Assembly: GCF_900169785.1 (NCBI RefSeq)
Contig: NZ_FWER01000001.1
Location: 245,929 to 309,928 of the forward strand
Length of the DNA: 64,000 bases
Source: Rhizobium sullae
GTDB lineage: Bacteria > Pseudomonadota > Alphaproteobacteria > Rhizobiales > Rhizobiaceae
Direction: 5' to 3'
In this document: positions 19,869 through 30,720 of the stretch, piece after piece
Layout of the letters: the number at the start of each line of letters is the position of its first letter
Numbering within the stretch: the first letter of the stretch is position 1
The notes under the pieces: model-generated
The model's database searches: none
What the model was told of the DNA's origin: nothing
The model's input: only the letters and a program-made list of their open reading frames with translations
Translations under genes and position numbers: made by a program

Positions 19869-20327
19869 ATGACGCATTCGTTCCGAAAAGCCCGCGAAAC
19901 CGATCTTATCGATATCATCCGGCTGCTTGCAGACGACGATATCGGCCAAGGAAGAGAATTCGTTACCGATCCCATCGATCAGCGCTATCAGACCGCCTTT
20001 GCCGCGATCGATGCGGATGAAAACCAACTGCTGGTGGTTGCCGTGGATCAAAAGGACCACGTCATCGGCTGCCTGCAGCTTTCGTTCATTCCCGGCCTGT
20101 CGCGCACCGGCACATGGCGCGGGCAGATCGAGAGCGTAAGGATTGCAAGGGAAGCGCGCGGCAGCGGTCTGGGCACCGCATTCATCGAATGGGCAGTCGA
20201 AACATGCCGCGCGCGGGGCTGCAAGATCGTGCAGCTCACCTCCGACAAATCCCGGACGGATTCCATTCGCTTTTATGAAAAGCTCGGCTTCACCGCGAGC
20301 CATGAGGGGCTGAAACGCAGTCTCTGA
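19869..20327 (+). CDS. GNAT N-acetyltransferase
   Basis: The 152-residue protein has the GNAT fold: SVRIAREARGSGLGTAFIEWAV near residues 90-112 is the acetyl-CoA pyrophosphate-binding motif A, and SIRFYEKLGFTASHEG near the C-terminus is the common motif B end. It starts nine bases after the MFS exporter gene and probably shares its transcript. The substrate cannot be inferred. Confidence 0.85.
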   Translation: MTHSFRKARETDLIDIIRLLADDDIGQGREFVTDPIDQRYQTAFAAIDADENQLLVVAVDQKDHVIGCLQLSFIPGLSRTGTWRGQIESVRIAREARGSGLGTAFIEWAVETCRARGCKIVQLTSDKSRTDSIRFYEKLGFTASHEGLKRSL

Positions 20328-20331
20328 AAGC

Positions 20332-21579
20332 TTATTTCAACTTTCCCTTCATCGAAGCATCGGGGAAGCAGGTTGGTTTCATTCCATTCTTTTCCTGCCA
20401 CTGCCCAATCGAGCGGCGGGTTTTATAGCCCGGCAAGCCGTCCGACCCGCCGACATCGTAGCCCTGGCGCTCGAGCGCCTTCTGCATTGCCGCTACATCG
20501 GAGCGCAGCATTTTGCCGACATCGCCCCAGGCACCCTGAAAAGCGCCCGAGCCATAGGCGATCCGGTCGGCGAGGTTGCCGATATAGAGCGCATAGAGAT
20601 CGGAGTTGTTGTATTCCTTGATGATGTAGAAGTTCGGCGTGACGAGGAATTCCGGCCCATCACGCCCGGCCGGCACCAGCATCATGCCTTCAGCCTTCAT
20701 CTCGCCAGATGGAAAGCCCTTGCCCGAGATGCGATCGATGCCGAGCGAAGCCCAATGCGAGAGCGGCTTTGCAAGGTCCGGTCCTTCCTGCGCGCAGGAG
20801 ACTGTTGCCGGGATCGTCACCTCGAAGCCCCAATCGCGGTTGCGCTGCCAACCCTTCTTGACAAGATAGCTGGCTATGGATGCCAGCGTGTCCGGCACCG
20901 ACGTCCAGATATTGCGGTGCCCGTCACCGTCGAAATCGACCGCATATTTCAGATAGCTGGTCGGCATGAATTGCGGTTGGCCGAGCGCGCCGGCCCAAGA
21001 GCTCTTGAAATCGGCAGGCGCCACATCACCGCCATCGAGAATGTGAAGTGCGGCAATCAGCTCGACACGGAACATTTCTTTGCGGGTCGACATGAAGGCC
21101 TTGGTCGCCAGCACCTCGATTGCCGAATTGGGGATCTTTGCCGCCCCGAATCCCGTCTCGCGGCCCCAGATCGCCAGCACAATCGAACCCGGCACGCCAT
21201 AAGTCTTTTCGATGCGCTTCAGCGTCGAGGCATATTGCGAGGCAAAGCCACGTCCGGTTGCCGCCAGCTTCTTCAGCCGGTCCTCATTGAAATACGGACC
21301 CGGCGAAGAAAACTCCGCCTGCGTCTGCTTGCGTTCCTTCGGCGGTGGGAATCCGGGAGGTGCAAGATCGGGGAGACTCCAGTTGAGTACCACGCCCGAA
21401 AAAGCCGCCTGGAATGTCTTTGCTGATATGCCGTTTTTCTCCGCTTCCAGACGCAATTCACTCAAAACCCATTTCCGAAACTGCGCTTCGACATCGGCTT
21501 TCGAGGCAGCCGCGGCCGGCAAATGCGACAGCGCCACTAGCGCTACGCTCACGACGGCAAGGCGGCCGAAAATACTCAT
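20332..21579 (-). CDS. MltB-family lytic murein transglycosylase
   Basis: The 415-residue exported protein cleaves peptidoglycan glycan strands with 1,6-anhydro product formation. After a signal peptide (AAAASKADVEAQF near residue 30) comes the SLT_2/MltB domain, with the catalytic Glu in AIWGRETGFGAAKIPNS and GALGQPQFMPTSYLKYAVDFDGDG, then a C-terminal peptidoglycan-binding domain (AAMQKALERQGYDVGG). GGGGAG directly abuts an ATG at 21585, leaving no spacing, so the ATG at 21579, six bases further, is taken as the start. It begins 11 bases after recR, in the same direction. Confidence 0.9.
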   Translation of the reverse strand: MSIFGRLAVVSVALVALSHLPAAAASKADVEAQFRKWVLSELRLEAEKNGISAKTFQAAFSGVVLNWSLPDLAPPGFPPPKERKQTQAEFSSPGPYFNEDRLKKLAATGRGFASQYASTLKRIEKTYGVPGSIVLAIWGRETGFGAAKIPNSAIEVLATKAFMSTRKEMFRVELIAALHILDGGDVAPADFKSSWAGALGQPQFMPTSYLKYAVDFDGDGHRNIWTSVPDTLASIASYLVKKGWQRNRDWGFEVTIPATVSCAQEGPDLAKPLSHWASLGIDRISGKGFPSGEMKAEGMMLVPAGRDGPEFLVTPNFYIIKEYNNSDLYALYIGNLADRIAYGSGAFQGAWGDVGKMLRSDVAAMQKALERQGYDVGGSDGLPGYKTRRSIGQWQEKNGMKPTCFPDASMKGKLK

Positions 21580-21590
21580 ACTCATCTCCC

Positions 21591-22196
21591 CTAAATCACT
21601 GTCCGCGCGCGAAGCGCTGCAGCCAATGTCCCCTCGTCGAGGTAGTCGAGTTCGCCGCCGACCGGCACGCCATGCGCCAGCCGCGTGATCTTCACGTCCA
21701 ATCCCGCCAGCTGGTCCGTTATATAGTGCGCTGTGGTTTGACCCTCGACGGTCGCGTTGACGGCGATGATGAGTTCGCGAATACCACCCTCCCCGACGCG
21801 ATCGATCAGTCCGCGAATGTTCAGGTCATCCGGCCCGACGCCATCGAGCGGCGAAAGCGTGCCGCCGAGAACATGATATGCAGCGTTCATCACCCCGGCG
21901 CGTTCCAATGCCCAGAGATCGGAAACATCCTCGACGACGATGATGACGGACTGGTCGCGGCGCTCATCGGTGCAGACCGTGCAGGGATCGACTGTATCGA
22001 CATTGCCGCAGCGCGAGCAGATTTTCACCTTGTCGTAGGCTTCGCCCATCGCGCTCGACAGCGGTCCGAGCAGCTGGTCCTTCTTCTTGATCAGGTGTAG
22101 CGCCGCGCGCCGGGCCGAGCGAGGCCCGAGACCCGGCACCTTCGCCAGAAGCTGGATGAGTTTTTCAATTTCGGGGCCGGTGACTCGCTTTGCCAT
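21591..22196 (-). CDS. recR: recombination mediator RecR
   Basis: RecR works with RecF and RecO to load RecA on gapped DNA. The 201-residue protein has the N-terminal helix-hairpin-helix ([19 protein letters not shown]), the C4 zinc finger [16 protein letters not shown] near residue 58, and a Toprim domain ([15 protein letters not shown]). It belongs to the dnaX-ybaB-recR cluster, here interrupted by a LysE-type gene. recF lies 14 kb away in this same window. Confidence 0.95.
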   Translation of the reverse strand: MAKRVTGPEIEKLIQLLAKVPGLGPRSARRAALHLIKKKDQLLGPLSSAMGEAYDKVKICSRCGNVDTVDPCTVCTDERRDQSVIIVVEDVSDLWALERAGVMNAAYHVLGGTLSPLDGVGPDDLNIRGLIDRVGEGGIRELIIAVNATVEGQTTAHYITDQLAGLDVKITRLAHGVPVGGELDYLDEGTLAAALRARTVI

Positions 22197-22310
22197 TTGC
22201 CGTTCTTAGCTCATATGTTGCCAAAACGGAATCGCGGAAAGAATCGGCCTTATGCTGAAAATACGCGACGTCTGCACCGGCAACCCCGAATGGCTGCCTG
22301 ACAATTAAGC

Positions 22311-22922
22311 TCAGCGCATCGCGATTGCGACAGCGGCACCGGCCATGGTTCCGGCGCTGGCACGGTTCGCGATCCGAACCGCACGGCGGCTTTTCAGGAA
22401 GCCGCGGGCTTTTGCGGCAAGCAGTGTCCAGCTAACGTCGATCAGGATCAGCACGACGAACATGGTCGCGACGAGTTCTGCCCAACCAATAATCGTCACC
22501 GAATGGATATCGATGATCGATGGCAGCAGGGCGAGGTAGAGCATCATGATCTTCGGATTGCCGAGCGTCACCGTCATGCCCCCAAAGAAGAGTTTTGCGG
22601 CCGATTGCGCTTCAGGCAGCTTTTCTTCGCTCGTATCAGACGAGGCGAACCACATCTTCCAGGCGAGATAAAGTAGGTAGCAGACACCGAGCCATTTGAT
22701 GGCGACGAAGGCCCAATGGAAGGTTTCGGCAACGGCAGCAAGGCCCGCCACCGCGCAAGTCAGCCAGATCGCCTCGCCGATCCACATGGCGGCGAGAAAG
22801 GGCAGAACATCGCGGGCACCCTTCGACAGCACGCGCGCGACAAGCGCCGCGACGCTCGGCCCCGGCGAGCCGGCGACCATGAAAAGAGCGCCTGCAAAAA
22901 CAATGAGACTGGTCAGCGTCAT
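22311..22922 (-). CDS. LysE/RhtB-family amino-acid exporter
   Basis: This 203-residue membrane protein has the LysE-family N-terminal motif GPSVAALVARVLSKGAR near residue 20 and about six membrane helices. GGAGGAG is placed seven bases before the ATG. Family members export amino acids or homoserine lactones; the substrate is unknown. It sits between ybaB and recR, genes that are usually adjacent, so it is an insertion into a conserved cluster. Confidence 0.85.
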   Translation of the reverse strand: MTLTSLIVFAGALFMVAGSPGPSVAALVARVLSKGARDVLPFLAAMWIGEAIWLTCAVAGLAAVAETFHWAFVAIKWLGVCYLLYLAWKMWFASSDTSEEKLPEAQSAAKLFFGGMTVTLGNPKIMMLYLALLPSIIDIHSVTIIGWAELVATMFVVLILIDVSWTLLAAKARGFLKSRRAVRIANRASAGTMAGAAVAIAMR

Positions 22923-22956
22923 CGCCGGTCTCCTCCGTGAAAATGGCTGCTAAAGC

Positions 22957-23280
22957 TCAGAACGGCATCTTGAAGCCGGGCGGGATCGGCAGGCCGGCGG
23001 TGAGCGCCTTGGTCTTTTCGGCCGCGGCGGCCTCCGCCTTGTCCTTGGCGTCCTTATGAGCCGCAACGATCAGGTCTTCGAGGATCTCGACGTCGTCTTC
23101 TTTGAAGAGCGACGGGTCGATTTTTAAGCTCTTCAGTTCACCCTTGCCGCTGATGACAACGGTCACGAGACCGCCGCCCGCCTTGCCTTCGGCCTGAAGC
23201 TCGGCGATTTCCGCCTGCATCTGCTCCATCTTGGCCTGCATTTCCTTGACTTTGCCCATCATGCCCATGATGTCGCGCAT
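22957..23280 (-). CDS. YbaB/EbfC nucleoid-associated protein
   Basis: The 107-residue protein has the YbaB/EbfC pattern: a helical [20 protein letters not shown] segment, then [18 protein letters not shown] and the C-terminal [17 protein letters not shown]. These dimers bind DNA in a tweezer shape and are associated with the nucleoid. It lies 22 bases after dnaX, its standard neighbour. Confidence 0.93.
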   Translation of the reverse strand: MRDIMGMMGKVKEMQAKMEQMQAEIAELQAEGKAGGGLVTVVISGKGELKSLKIDPSLFKEDDVEILEDLIVAAHKDAKDKAEAAAAEKTKALTAGLPIPPGFKMPF

Positions 23281-23302
23281 CGCCTGCTCCCTTCTTCAAC
23301 TC

Positions 23303-25174
<1,872 letters not shown>

Positions 25175-25221
25175 CGCCCTGCTTATCGCCCGGAACGCCG
25201 GGCATTTTTGGAAGAGAGAAG

Positions 25222-25320
25222 GGTGGGAGGCTGGCACGATGACCCGTGCCGGGCTCGTTAGGGCTGCTTCCTTCCGGACCTGACCCGGTTGGCGAGTGGC
25301 TCGTCCACCACCAACCTCCC
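25222..25320 (-). ncRNA. ffs: 4.5S signal recognition particle RNA (small SRP RNA)
   Basis: On the minus strand the invariant SRP domain IV core GGTCAGGTCCGGAAGGAAGC is present near 25288-25265, with the GGAA tetraloop and symmetric internal loop. The ends pair: GGGAGG at 25320-25315 with CCTCCC at 25230-25225. The RNA is about 97-99 nucleotides, the normal bacterial 4.5S size, and binds Ffh for cotranslational membrane targeting. It lies just upstream of dnaX, a common alphaproteobacterial location. Confidence 0.95.
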
Positions 25321-25328
25321 GAATGCAC

Positions 25329-25357
25329 ATATCGGCAATATCGCCATCAAAAGCAAG
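25329..25357 (-). promoter_or_regulatory. ffs promoter
   Basis: On the minus strand CTTGCT (25357-25352) is 17 bases from CGATAT (25334-25329), and eight bases later the SRP RNA begins with GGGAGG at 25320. Spacing and start-site position agree with a strong housekeeping promoter. Confidence 0.75.
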
Positions 25358-25393
25358 CCAAGCTCAAAAAAAACTGCTAATCATAGGAAAAAC

Positions 25394-25819
25394 ATGGAGG
25401 AATGCCTGTTGGACGATTTCATTCTCGACCGCCGGCTGGAGAGTGACAGCGACCGGGTCATGCAGACCGGTCTGTGCGATCTTCGACTGTCGAAAGACGC
25501 TCGCTGGCCGTGGTTGATCCTCGTGCCGCGCAGGGCCAACATCACGGAGCTCTTCGAACTCACGCCGCTCGATCAGGTGCTCCTCACCTTCGAAACGGAA
25601 ATGACCGCCGCTGCGCTGAAGAAAATCACCGGTGCCACAAAAATCAATATCGGGGCCCTTGGCAATATCGTGCGTCAGCTTCATGTTCATGTCATTGCCC
25701 GCGTCGAAGGCGATGCCAACTGGCCAGGCCCTGTCTGGAGCTTCGGTAAGGCCGAACCCTACGAAGCTGGCAAGAGAGATGAATTCATAGCGAAGTTGCG
25801 GGAAGCCCTTTCATCATGA
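25394..25819 (+). CDS. HIT-family protein
   Basis: The 141-residue protein is a histidine-triad nucleotide-binding protein. The signature is RQLHVHVIAR near residue 98, with two of the alternating histidines in the active site and an Arg at the third position, as in many proteobacterial HIT proteins. Members hydrolyse AMP-linked phosphoramidates or dinucleotides. AGGA lies six bases before the ATG. Its TGA overlaps the ATG of nudC by four bases (ATGA), so the two are translationally coupled, which fits a shared role in nucleotide clean-up. Confidence 0.88.
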   Translation: MEECLLDDFILDRRLESDSDRVMQTGLCDLRLSKDARWPWLILVPRRANITELFELTPLDQVLLTFETEMTAAALKKITGATKINIGALGNIVRQLHVHVIARVEGDANWPGPVWSFGKAEPYEAGKRDEFIAKLREALSS

Positions 25820-26778
25820 ACCGTTCGCTTTTCGATTCGGATGTTCCACATCCGGAACCCAGCAATCTCACGGCCTTCGCCGCAAACGACCTCAACCGCG
25901 ATTCCGAACATCGCGACGAGCAGTCCGTCGAAGGGGCGCTGGCGAAGGACGGCACGCATATCTTCGCCTTCGCCAAGGACAGGCTCGTCCTGAAGCATGA
26001 TGGCCAAGTGCTCGATCCGCTATTTGCCCGTTACGAACTGCAGGAGCTGCAGCCGCATTGGGACGAGACGATCTTGCTCGGCTACCGCAAGACAGGCGAA
26101 CCGCGACTCGCCGTTCCTGTCGGGATTCCTGCCGAGGATCTCGAAAGCCACTACAAGCCTGCCGACGGCCGAACCCTCTACCGCGACCAACTCGTTGACG
26201 AAGTACTGTTGGGTGAATTCGCCCAGGCCGCAAGCCTCATCCGCTGGAACGGCGACAACCGCTTCTGCGGCCGCTGCGGCGGCATGATGGAGATGCGCAT
26301 TGGCGGCTATAAGCGGGTGTGCACGGCCTGCGAACACATGATCTTCCCGCGCACCGACCCTGTGGTCATCATGCTGACGATCGACGAGCAGCGCGACCTT
26401 TGCCTGCTCGGCCGCAGCCATCATTTTACACCGGGCATGTATTCCTGCCTCGCCGGTTTCGTCGAACCCGGCGAAACGATCGAAAATGCCGTGCGCCGCG
26501 AGACGCTGGAGGAATCCGGCATCAGGACTGGCCGGATTCGCTACCACGCTTCCCAACCGTGGCCGATGCCGCATACGCTGATGATCGGCTGCTATGCCGA
26601 AGCTAAATCGACCGAGGTCCATCGCGACGAATCGGAACTGGACGATTGCCGCTGGTTCACCCGCGAGGAAACACTTGAAATGCTCGAACGCCCCGGCGCC
26701 AACGGCCAGGCTTCGCCGCCCAAAGGCGCTATCGCGCACCGCCTGATGCGCGATTGGGTGGAATGGAAAAAGCAATAG
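25816..26778 (+). CDS. nudC: NAD(+)/NADH diphosphatase NudC
   Basis: NudC hydrolyses NAD(H) to NMN(H) and AMP and can remove NAD caps from RNA. The 320-residue protein has an N-terminal NADH-PPase domain, a zinc ribbon with CGRCGG and CTACEH (residues about 152-177), a Nudix box GFVEPGETIENAVRRETLEE near residue 215, and the diagnostic SQPWPMPHTLM motif near residue 249. It overlaps the HIT gene by four bases. Confidence 0.94.
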   Translation: MNRSLFDSDVPHPEPSNLTAFAANDLNRDSEHRDEQSVEGALAKDGTHIFAFAKDRLVLKHDGQVLDPLFARYELQELQPHWDETILLGYRKTGEPRLAVPVGIPAEDLESHYKPADGRTLYRDQLVDEVLLGEFAQAASLIRWNGDNRFCGRCGGMMEMRIGGYKRVCTACEHMIFPRTDPVVIMLTIDEQRDLCLLGRSHHFTPGMYSCLAGFVEPGETIENAVRRETLEESGIRTGRIRYHASQPWPMPHTLMIGCYAEAKSTEVHRDESELDDCRWFTREETLEMLERPGANGQASPPKGAIAHRLMRDWVEWKKQ

Positions 26779-26787
26779 GCTGATGCG

Positions 26788-27477
26788 ATGGCGCGCTCGG
26801 AACGCCTTCTGACCCTGCTTCAGACGTTGCGGCGCTACCGCCGTCCGGTGAGCGGTGCCGTCTTGGCGACGGAAACAGGCGTCAGCATCCGCACACTCTA
26901 TCGCGATATCGCCAGCCTCCAGGGGCAGGGCGCCCTGATTGAAGGCGAACCCGGCATCGGCTACGTTTTGAAGCCCGGCTTCATGCTGCCGCCGATGATG
27001 TTTTCCCAGGACGAAATCGAGGCACTAGTCCTCGGTTCGCGCTGGGTCGCCCGCGCCGCCGATCCGCGTCTTGCTGCCGCCGGCGCCGACGCGCTGGCGA
27101 AGATTGCGGACGTCCTGCCGCGCGAGATGCGCGACGAGATCGACACCTCGACGCTTCTGGTCAATTTCCGTCCTCGCTTTGAGGACAAGGCCGATCTCGG
27201 CATCATCCGCAAAGCGATCCGGGCCGAACGTATTCTTAAACTGACCTACACGGACGAAAGCGGCGCGGTCACCGTCCGCCGCGTCTGGCCTTTCGCGATC
27301 AGCTTCTTCGAGCAAGTCCGCGTCATGGTCGCCTGGTGCGAGTTGCGGCAGGATTACCGCCACTTCCGCACGGACCGCATTGTCGAAATAGCGCCCCAGG
27401 AGCTGCGCTATCCGCGACGGCGTGCCGTTCTTCTCAAGGAATGGCGCGAGCAGCAGGACGTCCCAGCAGAGACCTGA
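26788..27477 (+). CDS. YafY-type HTH-WYL transcriptional regulator
   Basis: Residues 1-60 form an HTH_11 winged helix (RLLTLLQTLRRYRRPVSG, SIRTLYRDIASLQGQGALI shortened by region). The rest contains a WYL-like ligand-sensing domain, with TYTDESGAVTVRRVWPFAI and WCELRQDYRHFRTDRI near residues 155-205. Such regulators respond to nucleic acids or small ligands. The usual target is a neighbouring gene; here the VOC protein 0.4 kb downstream, a pairing seen often in proteobacteria, is the best candidate. It starts ten bases after nudC. Confidence 0.87.
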   Translation: MARSERLLTLLQTLRRYRRPVSGAVLATETGVSIRTLYRDIASLQGQGALIEGEPGIGYVLKPGFMLPPMMFSQDEIEALVLGSRWVARAADPRLAAAGADALAKIADVLPREMRDEIDTSTLLVNFRPRFEDKADLGIIRKAIRAERILKLTYTDESGAVTVRRVWPFAISFFEQVRVMVAWCELRQDYRHFRTDRIVEIAPQELRYPRRRAVLLKEWREQQDVPAET

Positions 27478-27541
27478 GGATACTGCCATAAACTGACAGT
27501 GGTCAGCGTTACTATCGGACCAATCCCAAACCGGAGGACCG

Positions 27542-27772
27542 ATGATGACGACCCTGAATCCCACCCGATCGACGCACGGAAATCGAGTTGCCGAGGACAC
27601 ACCCAGACAAGCGAGATATCCGCAATCTCTAATGCTGCGAATGATGCTGAACGCATCGCGCAGGATGGTGCGGAGCCGCTATCCTCAGCTCGATCTCGAT
27701 GCGATGTCCGATTACATGAAGCGCGATATCGGGTTCATGGACTGGAACCACCCGCACCACGAGAGCAACTGA
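27542..27772 (+). CDS. small DUF1127-like basic protein
   Basis: A 76-residue basic protein ends with LDAMSDYMKRDIGFMDWNHP, which resembles the C-terminal helix of DUF1127 proteins (typically LSDHxLRDIGL). Rhizobial DUF1127 proteins are small, Arg-rich and often linked to RNA turnover or phosphate and stress responses. ATG codons at 27542 and 27545 are both possible. It lies between the WYL regulator and the VOC gene. The family assignment is moderate. Confidence 0.6.
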   Translation: MMTTLNPTRSTHGNRVAEDTPRQARYPQSLMLRMMLNASRRMVRSRYPQLDLDAMSDYMKRDIGFMDWNHPHHESN

Positions 27773-27895
27773 ATTCACCACGCCGCCTCACCGACGTAGC
27801 GCCGCCGCATCAACGGCGGGTTCAGCGCTTGCCGTGGCCAATCGCCGGCAAGCGCTGAATCTGTGCAAACAATTCCAAATACGAGGGACAACGAT

Positions 27896-28264
27896 ATGAC
27901 CAGCCCGAATCTCATCATTCTTTACGTCAAGGATCCCGCGGAAAGTGCAACCTTTTACAAGGATCTACTAGGCCGCGAACCCGGTGTCGCCGCACCTAAT
28001 TTCGTCGCGTTTCCGCTCGACGGCGGCTTCACCCTCGGCCTTTGGCGGCGCAGCACGGTCGCGCCGCAACCTTCCGCGATCGGCAATCGCGGCGAGGTTG
28101 CCTTCATGGTGGCCGGCGAGAATGCTGTTGCCAAACAATACGAGGATTGGCGAAGACGCGGCCTGCCGATTGCTCAGGAGCTGACCGATCTCGATTTCGG
28201 CCCGACCTTTGTCGCGCTCGATCCGGACGGCCACCGGTTGCGCGTTTGCGAACCGGACAAGTAA
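27896..28264 (+). CDS. VOC-family (glyoxalase-like) protein
   Basis: The 122-residue protein has the beta-alpha-beta-beta-beta repeat of the vicinal-oxygen-chelate fold, with LYVKDPAESATFYKDLLGREP at the start (first 20 residues or so) and FVALDPDGHRLRVCEPD at the end, as in glyoxalase/bleomycin-resistance relatives. GAGGGA sits seven bases before the ATG at 27896. The enzymatic reaction is not deducible. It is followed by a bidirectional terminator. Confidence 0.83.
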   Translation: MTSPNLIILYVKDPAESATFYKDLLGREPGVAAPNFVAFPLDGGFTLGLWRRSTVAPQPSAIGNRGEVAFMVAGENAVAKQYEDWRRRGLPIAQELTDLDFGPTFVALDPDGHRLRVCEPDK

Positions 28265-28273
28265 AAGACAGGA

Positions 28274-28299
28274 AGAAGGGCGCCCGCAGGCGCCCTTCT
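28274..28299. terminator. shared terminator of the VOC gene and pheA
   Basis: AGAAGGGCGC at 28274-28283 pairs perfectly with GCGCCCTTCT at 28290-28299, between two convergent stop codons (28264 and 28301). T-richness is weak on both sides, but the position argues for bidirectional termination. Confidence 0.7.
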
Positions 28300-28300
28300 G

Positions 28301-29161
28301 TCACTTGTGCAGTTGGCCCCGCATAGGATGGCCCGTGTAGACGCCGAGAATGCGGACATTCTCCGAAAAGAACCGCAACTCTTCCAAAGCCCGGCGCACA
28401 TGGGCATCGTTCGGATGGCCTTCGATATCGGCATAAAACTGCGTCGCCACGAATTTGCCGCCGAGCTGATAGCTTTCGAGCTTCGTCATGTTGATATTGT
28501 TCGTCGCGAAACCGCCGAGCGCCTTATAGAGTGCCGCCGGAATGTTTCGGACGTTGAAGACGAAGGTCGTGACGATCTTTTCTTCGTCGGAGCCGCGGTT
28601 TGCCCATTCTTCGTCGCGGGAGAGCACGACGAAGCGGGTAACATTGCTCTCCGTGTCCTCGACATTTTCGGCAACGATGTCGAGGTGATAGAGCTCGGCT
28701 GCAAGGCGCGGCGCAAGCGCCGCCATGGTCCGGTCGCCGGCTTCCTTGACGAGCTTCGCGGCACCAGCCGTATCTCCTGCGATCACCGGCTTCCAGCCAT
28801 TCGCGCGCACGATCTTCCGGCATTGGCCAAGCGCATGGATGTGGCTATGCACGGTGCGTATCTCGTCCTTCAAAACGCCGGGCAGCACCATCAGCTGAAA
28901 GCGGATCGGCATGAAGTATTCGGCGATGATGTGCAGCCGCGACTCCGGTAGGAGATGATGAATATCGGCGACCCGGCCCGCGATCGTGTTTTCGATCGGG
29001 ATCATCGCAATATCGGCGTCGCCATTGTCGACCGCCATGAAGGCGTCTTCAAAGGTCTGGCAAGGCAACGGCTCCATTGTCGGGAACATGTCACGGCAGG
29101 CCATGTCGGAATTCGCGCCGAATTCGCCTTGAAAAGAGATTCGGTTGGTCTTGATGTTCAT
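28301..29161 (-). CDS. pheA: prephenate dehydratase
   Basis: The enzyme converts prephenate to phenylpyruvate for phenylalanine synthesis. The 286-residue protein has the catalytic PDT domain (FQGEFGANSDMA at the start, IPIENTIAGRV near residue 60, and a NVTRFVVLSRDEEW segment with the essential Thr-Arg-Phe) and a C-terminal ACT regulatory domain with the GALYKALGGFATNNINMTKLES-type stretch (shortened by region) that binds phenylalanine. It lacks a chorismate mutase domain. An ATG at 29176 overlaps the kdsB stop, but AAGGA seven bases before the ATG at 29161 favours the latter. Confidence 0.93.
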   Translation of the reverse strand: MNIKTNRISFQGEFGANSDMACRDMFPTMEPLPCQTFEDAFMAVDNGDADIAMIPIENTIAGRVADIHHLLPESRLHIIAEYFMPIRFQLMVLPGVLKDEIRTVHSHIHALGQCRKIVRANGWKPVIAGDTAGAAKLVKEAGDRTMAALAPRLAAELYHLDIVAENVEDTESNVTRFVVLSRDEEWANRGSDEEKIVTTFVFNVRNIPAALYKALGGFATNNINMTKLESYQLGGKFVATQFYADIEGHPNDAHVRRALEELRFFSENVRILGVYTGHPMRGQLHK

Positions 29162-29172
29162 GACGATGTCCT

Positions 29173-29928
29173 TCATGCCTTCCTTGCCGAAAGAATGCGG
29201 CGGGCTTTCTCGAGATCGGCTGGCGTATCGACCCCAAGCGGAACGGTTTTAACGATTTCCACGTCGATGCGCATGCCTGCTTCCAGCGCGCGAAGCTGCT
29301 CCAGCGATTCGCGTTTTTCGAGGACCGACGGGCCAAGCGAGACATAGCGTTCGAGCGCTGCCCGGCGATAGGTATAGAGCCCGATATGGTGATAGAGGGG
29401 ACCGTTACCGTATGGCGCCGTTGCTCGGGTAAAATAGAGCGATCGTAGCCGCGTCTCGGAGATCGGCGATCCCACGACCTTGACAATGTGCGGCGCAGTC
29501 TTGTCCGCTTCATCGTCTATAACCACCGCGAGCGTTGCGATGTCAGTTGTCTCGTTTTCCAATGGACGCAGCGACGCACGCACTGTCTCGCGATCGACGG
29601 TTGGCAGATCGCCCTGAACATTGACGATGAATTTCGCGTGGCCTTCAGGATCCACCTTCGTCAGAGCCTCATAGATACGATCGGACCCTACCTGATGGTC
29701 CTTGCTGGTCATGACGACTTCAAAACCGGCTTTCGCGACAACGTCAAATACCTGCTGATCATCGACCGCGACGACGACGCGTCCGATCTCCGCTTCCTTC
29801 GCCCGCAAAGCCACCTGGACAATCATCGGCAGTCCGCAAATATCGGCCAGCGGCTTGCCGGGAAGGCGGGTGGACGCCATGCGGGCGGGGATCAGAACCA
29901 GCACGTCATCTAAATTTGAACCTGTCAT
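29173..29928 (-). CDS. kdsB: CMP-KDO synthetase
   Basis: KdsB activates 3-deoxy-manno-octulosonate with CTP for lipopolysaccharide core assembly. The 251-residue protein has the nucleotidyltransferase motif [19 protein letters not shown] at residues 11-29, GSDRIYEAL near residue 90, and [11 protein letters not shown] near residue 115. Its TGA overlaps an alternative upstream ATG of pheA, so the two genes form one transcript. Confidence 0.95.
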   Translation of the reverse strand: MTGSNLDDVLVLIPARMASTRLPGKPLADICGLPMIVQVALRAKEAEIGRVVVAVDDQQVFDVVAKAGFEVVMTSKDHQVGSDRIYEALTKVDPEGHAKFIVNVQGDLPTVDRETVRASLRPLENETTDIATLAVVIDDEADKTAPHIVKVVGSPISETRLRSLYFTRATAPYGNGPLYHHIGLYTYRRAALERYVSLGPSVLEKRESLEQLRALEAGMRIDVEIVKTVPLGVDTPADLEKARRILSARKA

Positions 29929-30082
29929 CGTTCGGACCTTCTATTCCAGGCAGGAAAGTGTCAAAAAGTCTCACGTACAAGACCATTTAGACAGTTGCAA
30001 CGAATTGCCAAAAGACATAGGTTCCGCGCGATTTCAAGATGGTGCCTTTTAGGGTCTGCCGACTGCACGGGGAGCATTGCAG

Positions 30083-30661
30083 ATGAATTCTTATGTCAAT
30101 ATGGGCGTTGGGGCGCTGCTCGGAACGATTTTCGTCCTGATGTCAGTGTCGATCGCGTCCGAAGGGATCTTCCACTCCGAAGCGCCGGAGAAGGAAGGTT
30201 TCGCCATTGTCGCAGAAGAGGCGCCTGCTGCTGGCGGTGGCGGTGAGGCTGCACCCGCAACTGTAACTCCGATCGCCAAGCTTCTTGCCAGCGCGGATGC
30301 CAAGGCTGGCGAAACGGTATTCAAGAAGTGTCAGTCCTGTCATGACGCGACGAAGGGAGGGCCGAACAAAGTCGGCCCGAACCTCTATGGTCTCGTCGAT
30401 CGCCCGATCGCTTCGCATGAAGGCTTTGCCTTTTCTTCCGCCATGAAGGATTTCTCCAAGGGCGGCAGCGAAAAGTGGACCTTCGATCACCTGAACCACT
30501 TCCTGCTGGCACCGAAGAAGCAGGTTCCGGGCACGGCCATGGGCTTTGCCGGTCTGCCAAAGGAACAGGACCGCGCGAACGTGATCCTCTACCTGCAAAC
30601 GCTTGCAGACGCACCGGTTGCGTTGCCGGATCCGAACGCGCCGGATACCGTTACGCAGTAG
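30083..30661 (+). CDS. cycM: membrane-anchored cytochrome c (CycM-like)
   Basis: The 192-residue protein has an uncleaved N-terminal membrane anchor (residues about 8-27), an Ala/Gly/Pro-rich linker and a class I cytochrome c domain. Haem is attached through CQSCHD near residue 84 and the distal ligand is Met in GTAMGFAGL near residue 150. This matches CycM of Bradyrhizobium, which carries electrons to aa3-type oxidase. GGGGAG precedes the ATG. The gene is divergent from kdsB and followed by a strong terminator. Confidence 0.88.
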   Translation: MNSYVNMGVGALLGTIFVLMSVSIASEGIFHSEAPEKEGFAIVAEEAPAAGGGGEAAPATVTPIAKLLASADAKAGETVFKKCQSCHDATKGGPNKVGPNLYGLVDRPIASHEGFAFSSAMKDFSKGGSEKWTFDHLNHFLLAPKKQVPGTAMGFAGLPKEQDRANVILYLQTLADAPVALPDPNAPDTVTQ

Positions 30662-30688
30662 TCCTGCAAGCCTTCCGACGGAATCGAG

Positions 30689-30713
30689 AGCCCGGCCGAC
30701 GCCGGGCTTTTTT
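30689..30713 (+). terminator. terminator of the cytochrome c gene
   Basis: AGCCCGGC (30689-30696) and GCCGGGCT (30101-type complement at 30701-30708) form an 8-bp stem with a four-base loop followed by six T residues. It lies 28 bases after the cytochrome stop codon. Confidence 0.85.
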
Positions 30714-30720
30714 GTTGCAG

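Noticed and set aside
25175..25330. A longer N-terminus for DnaX
   Set aside because: This stretch is the 4.5S RNA gene and its flank; the family start MSDTERQ lies at 25174.
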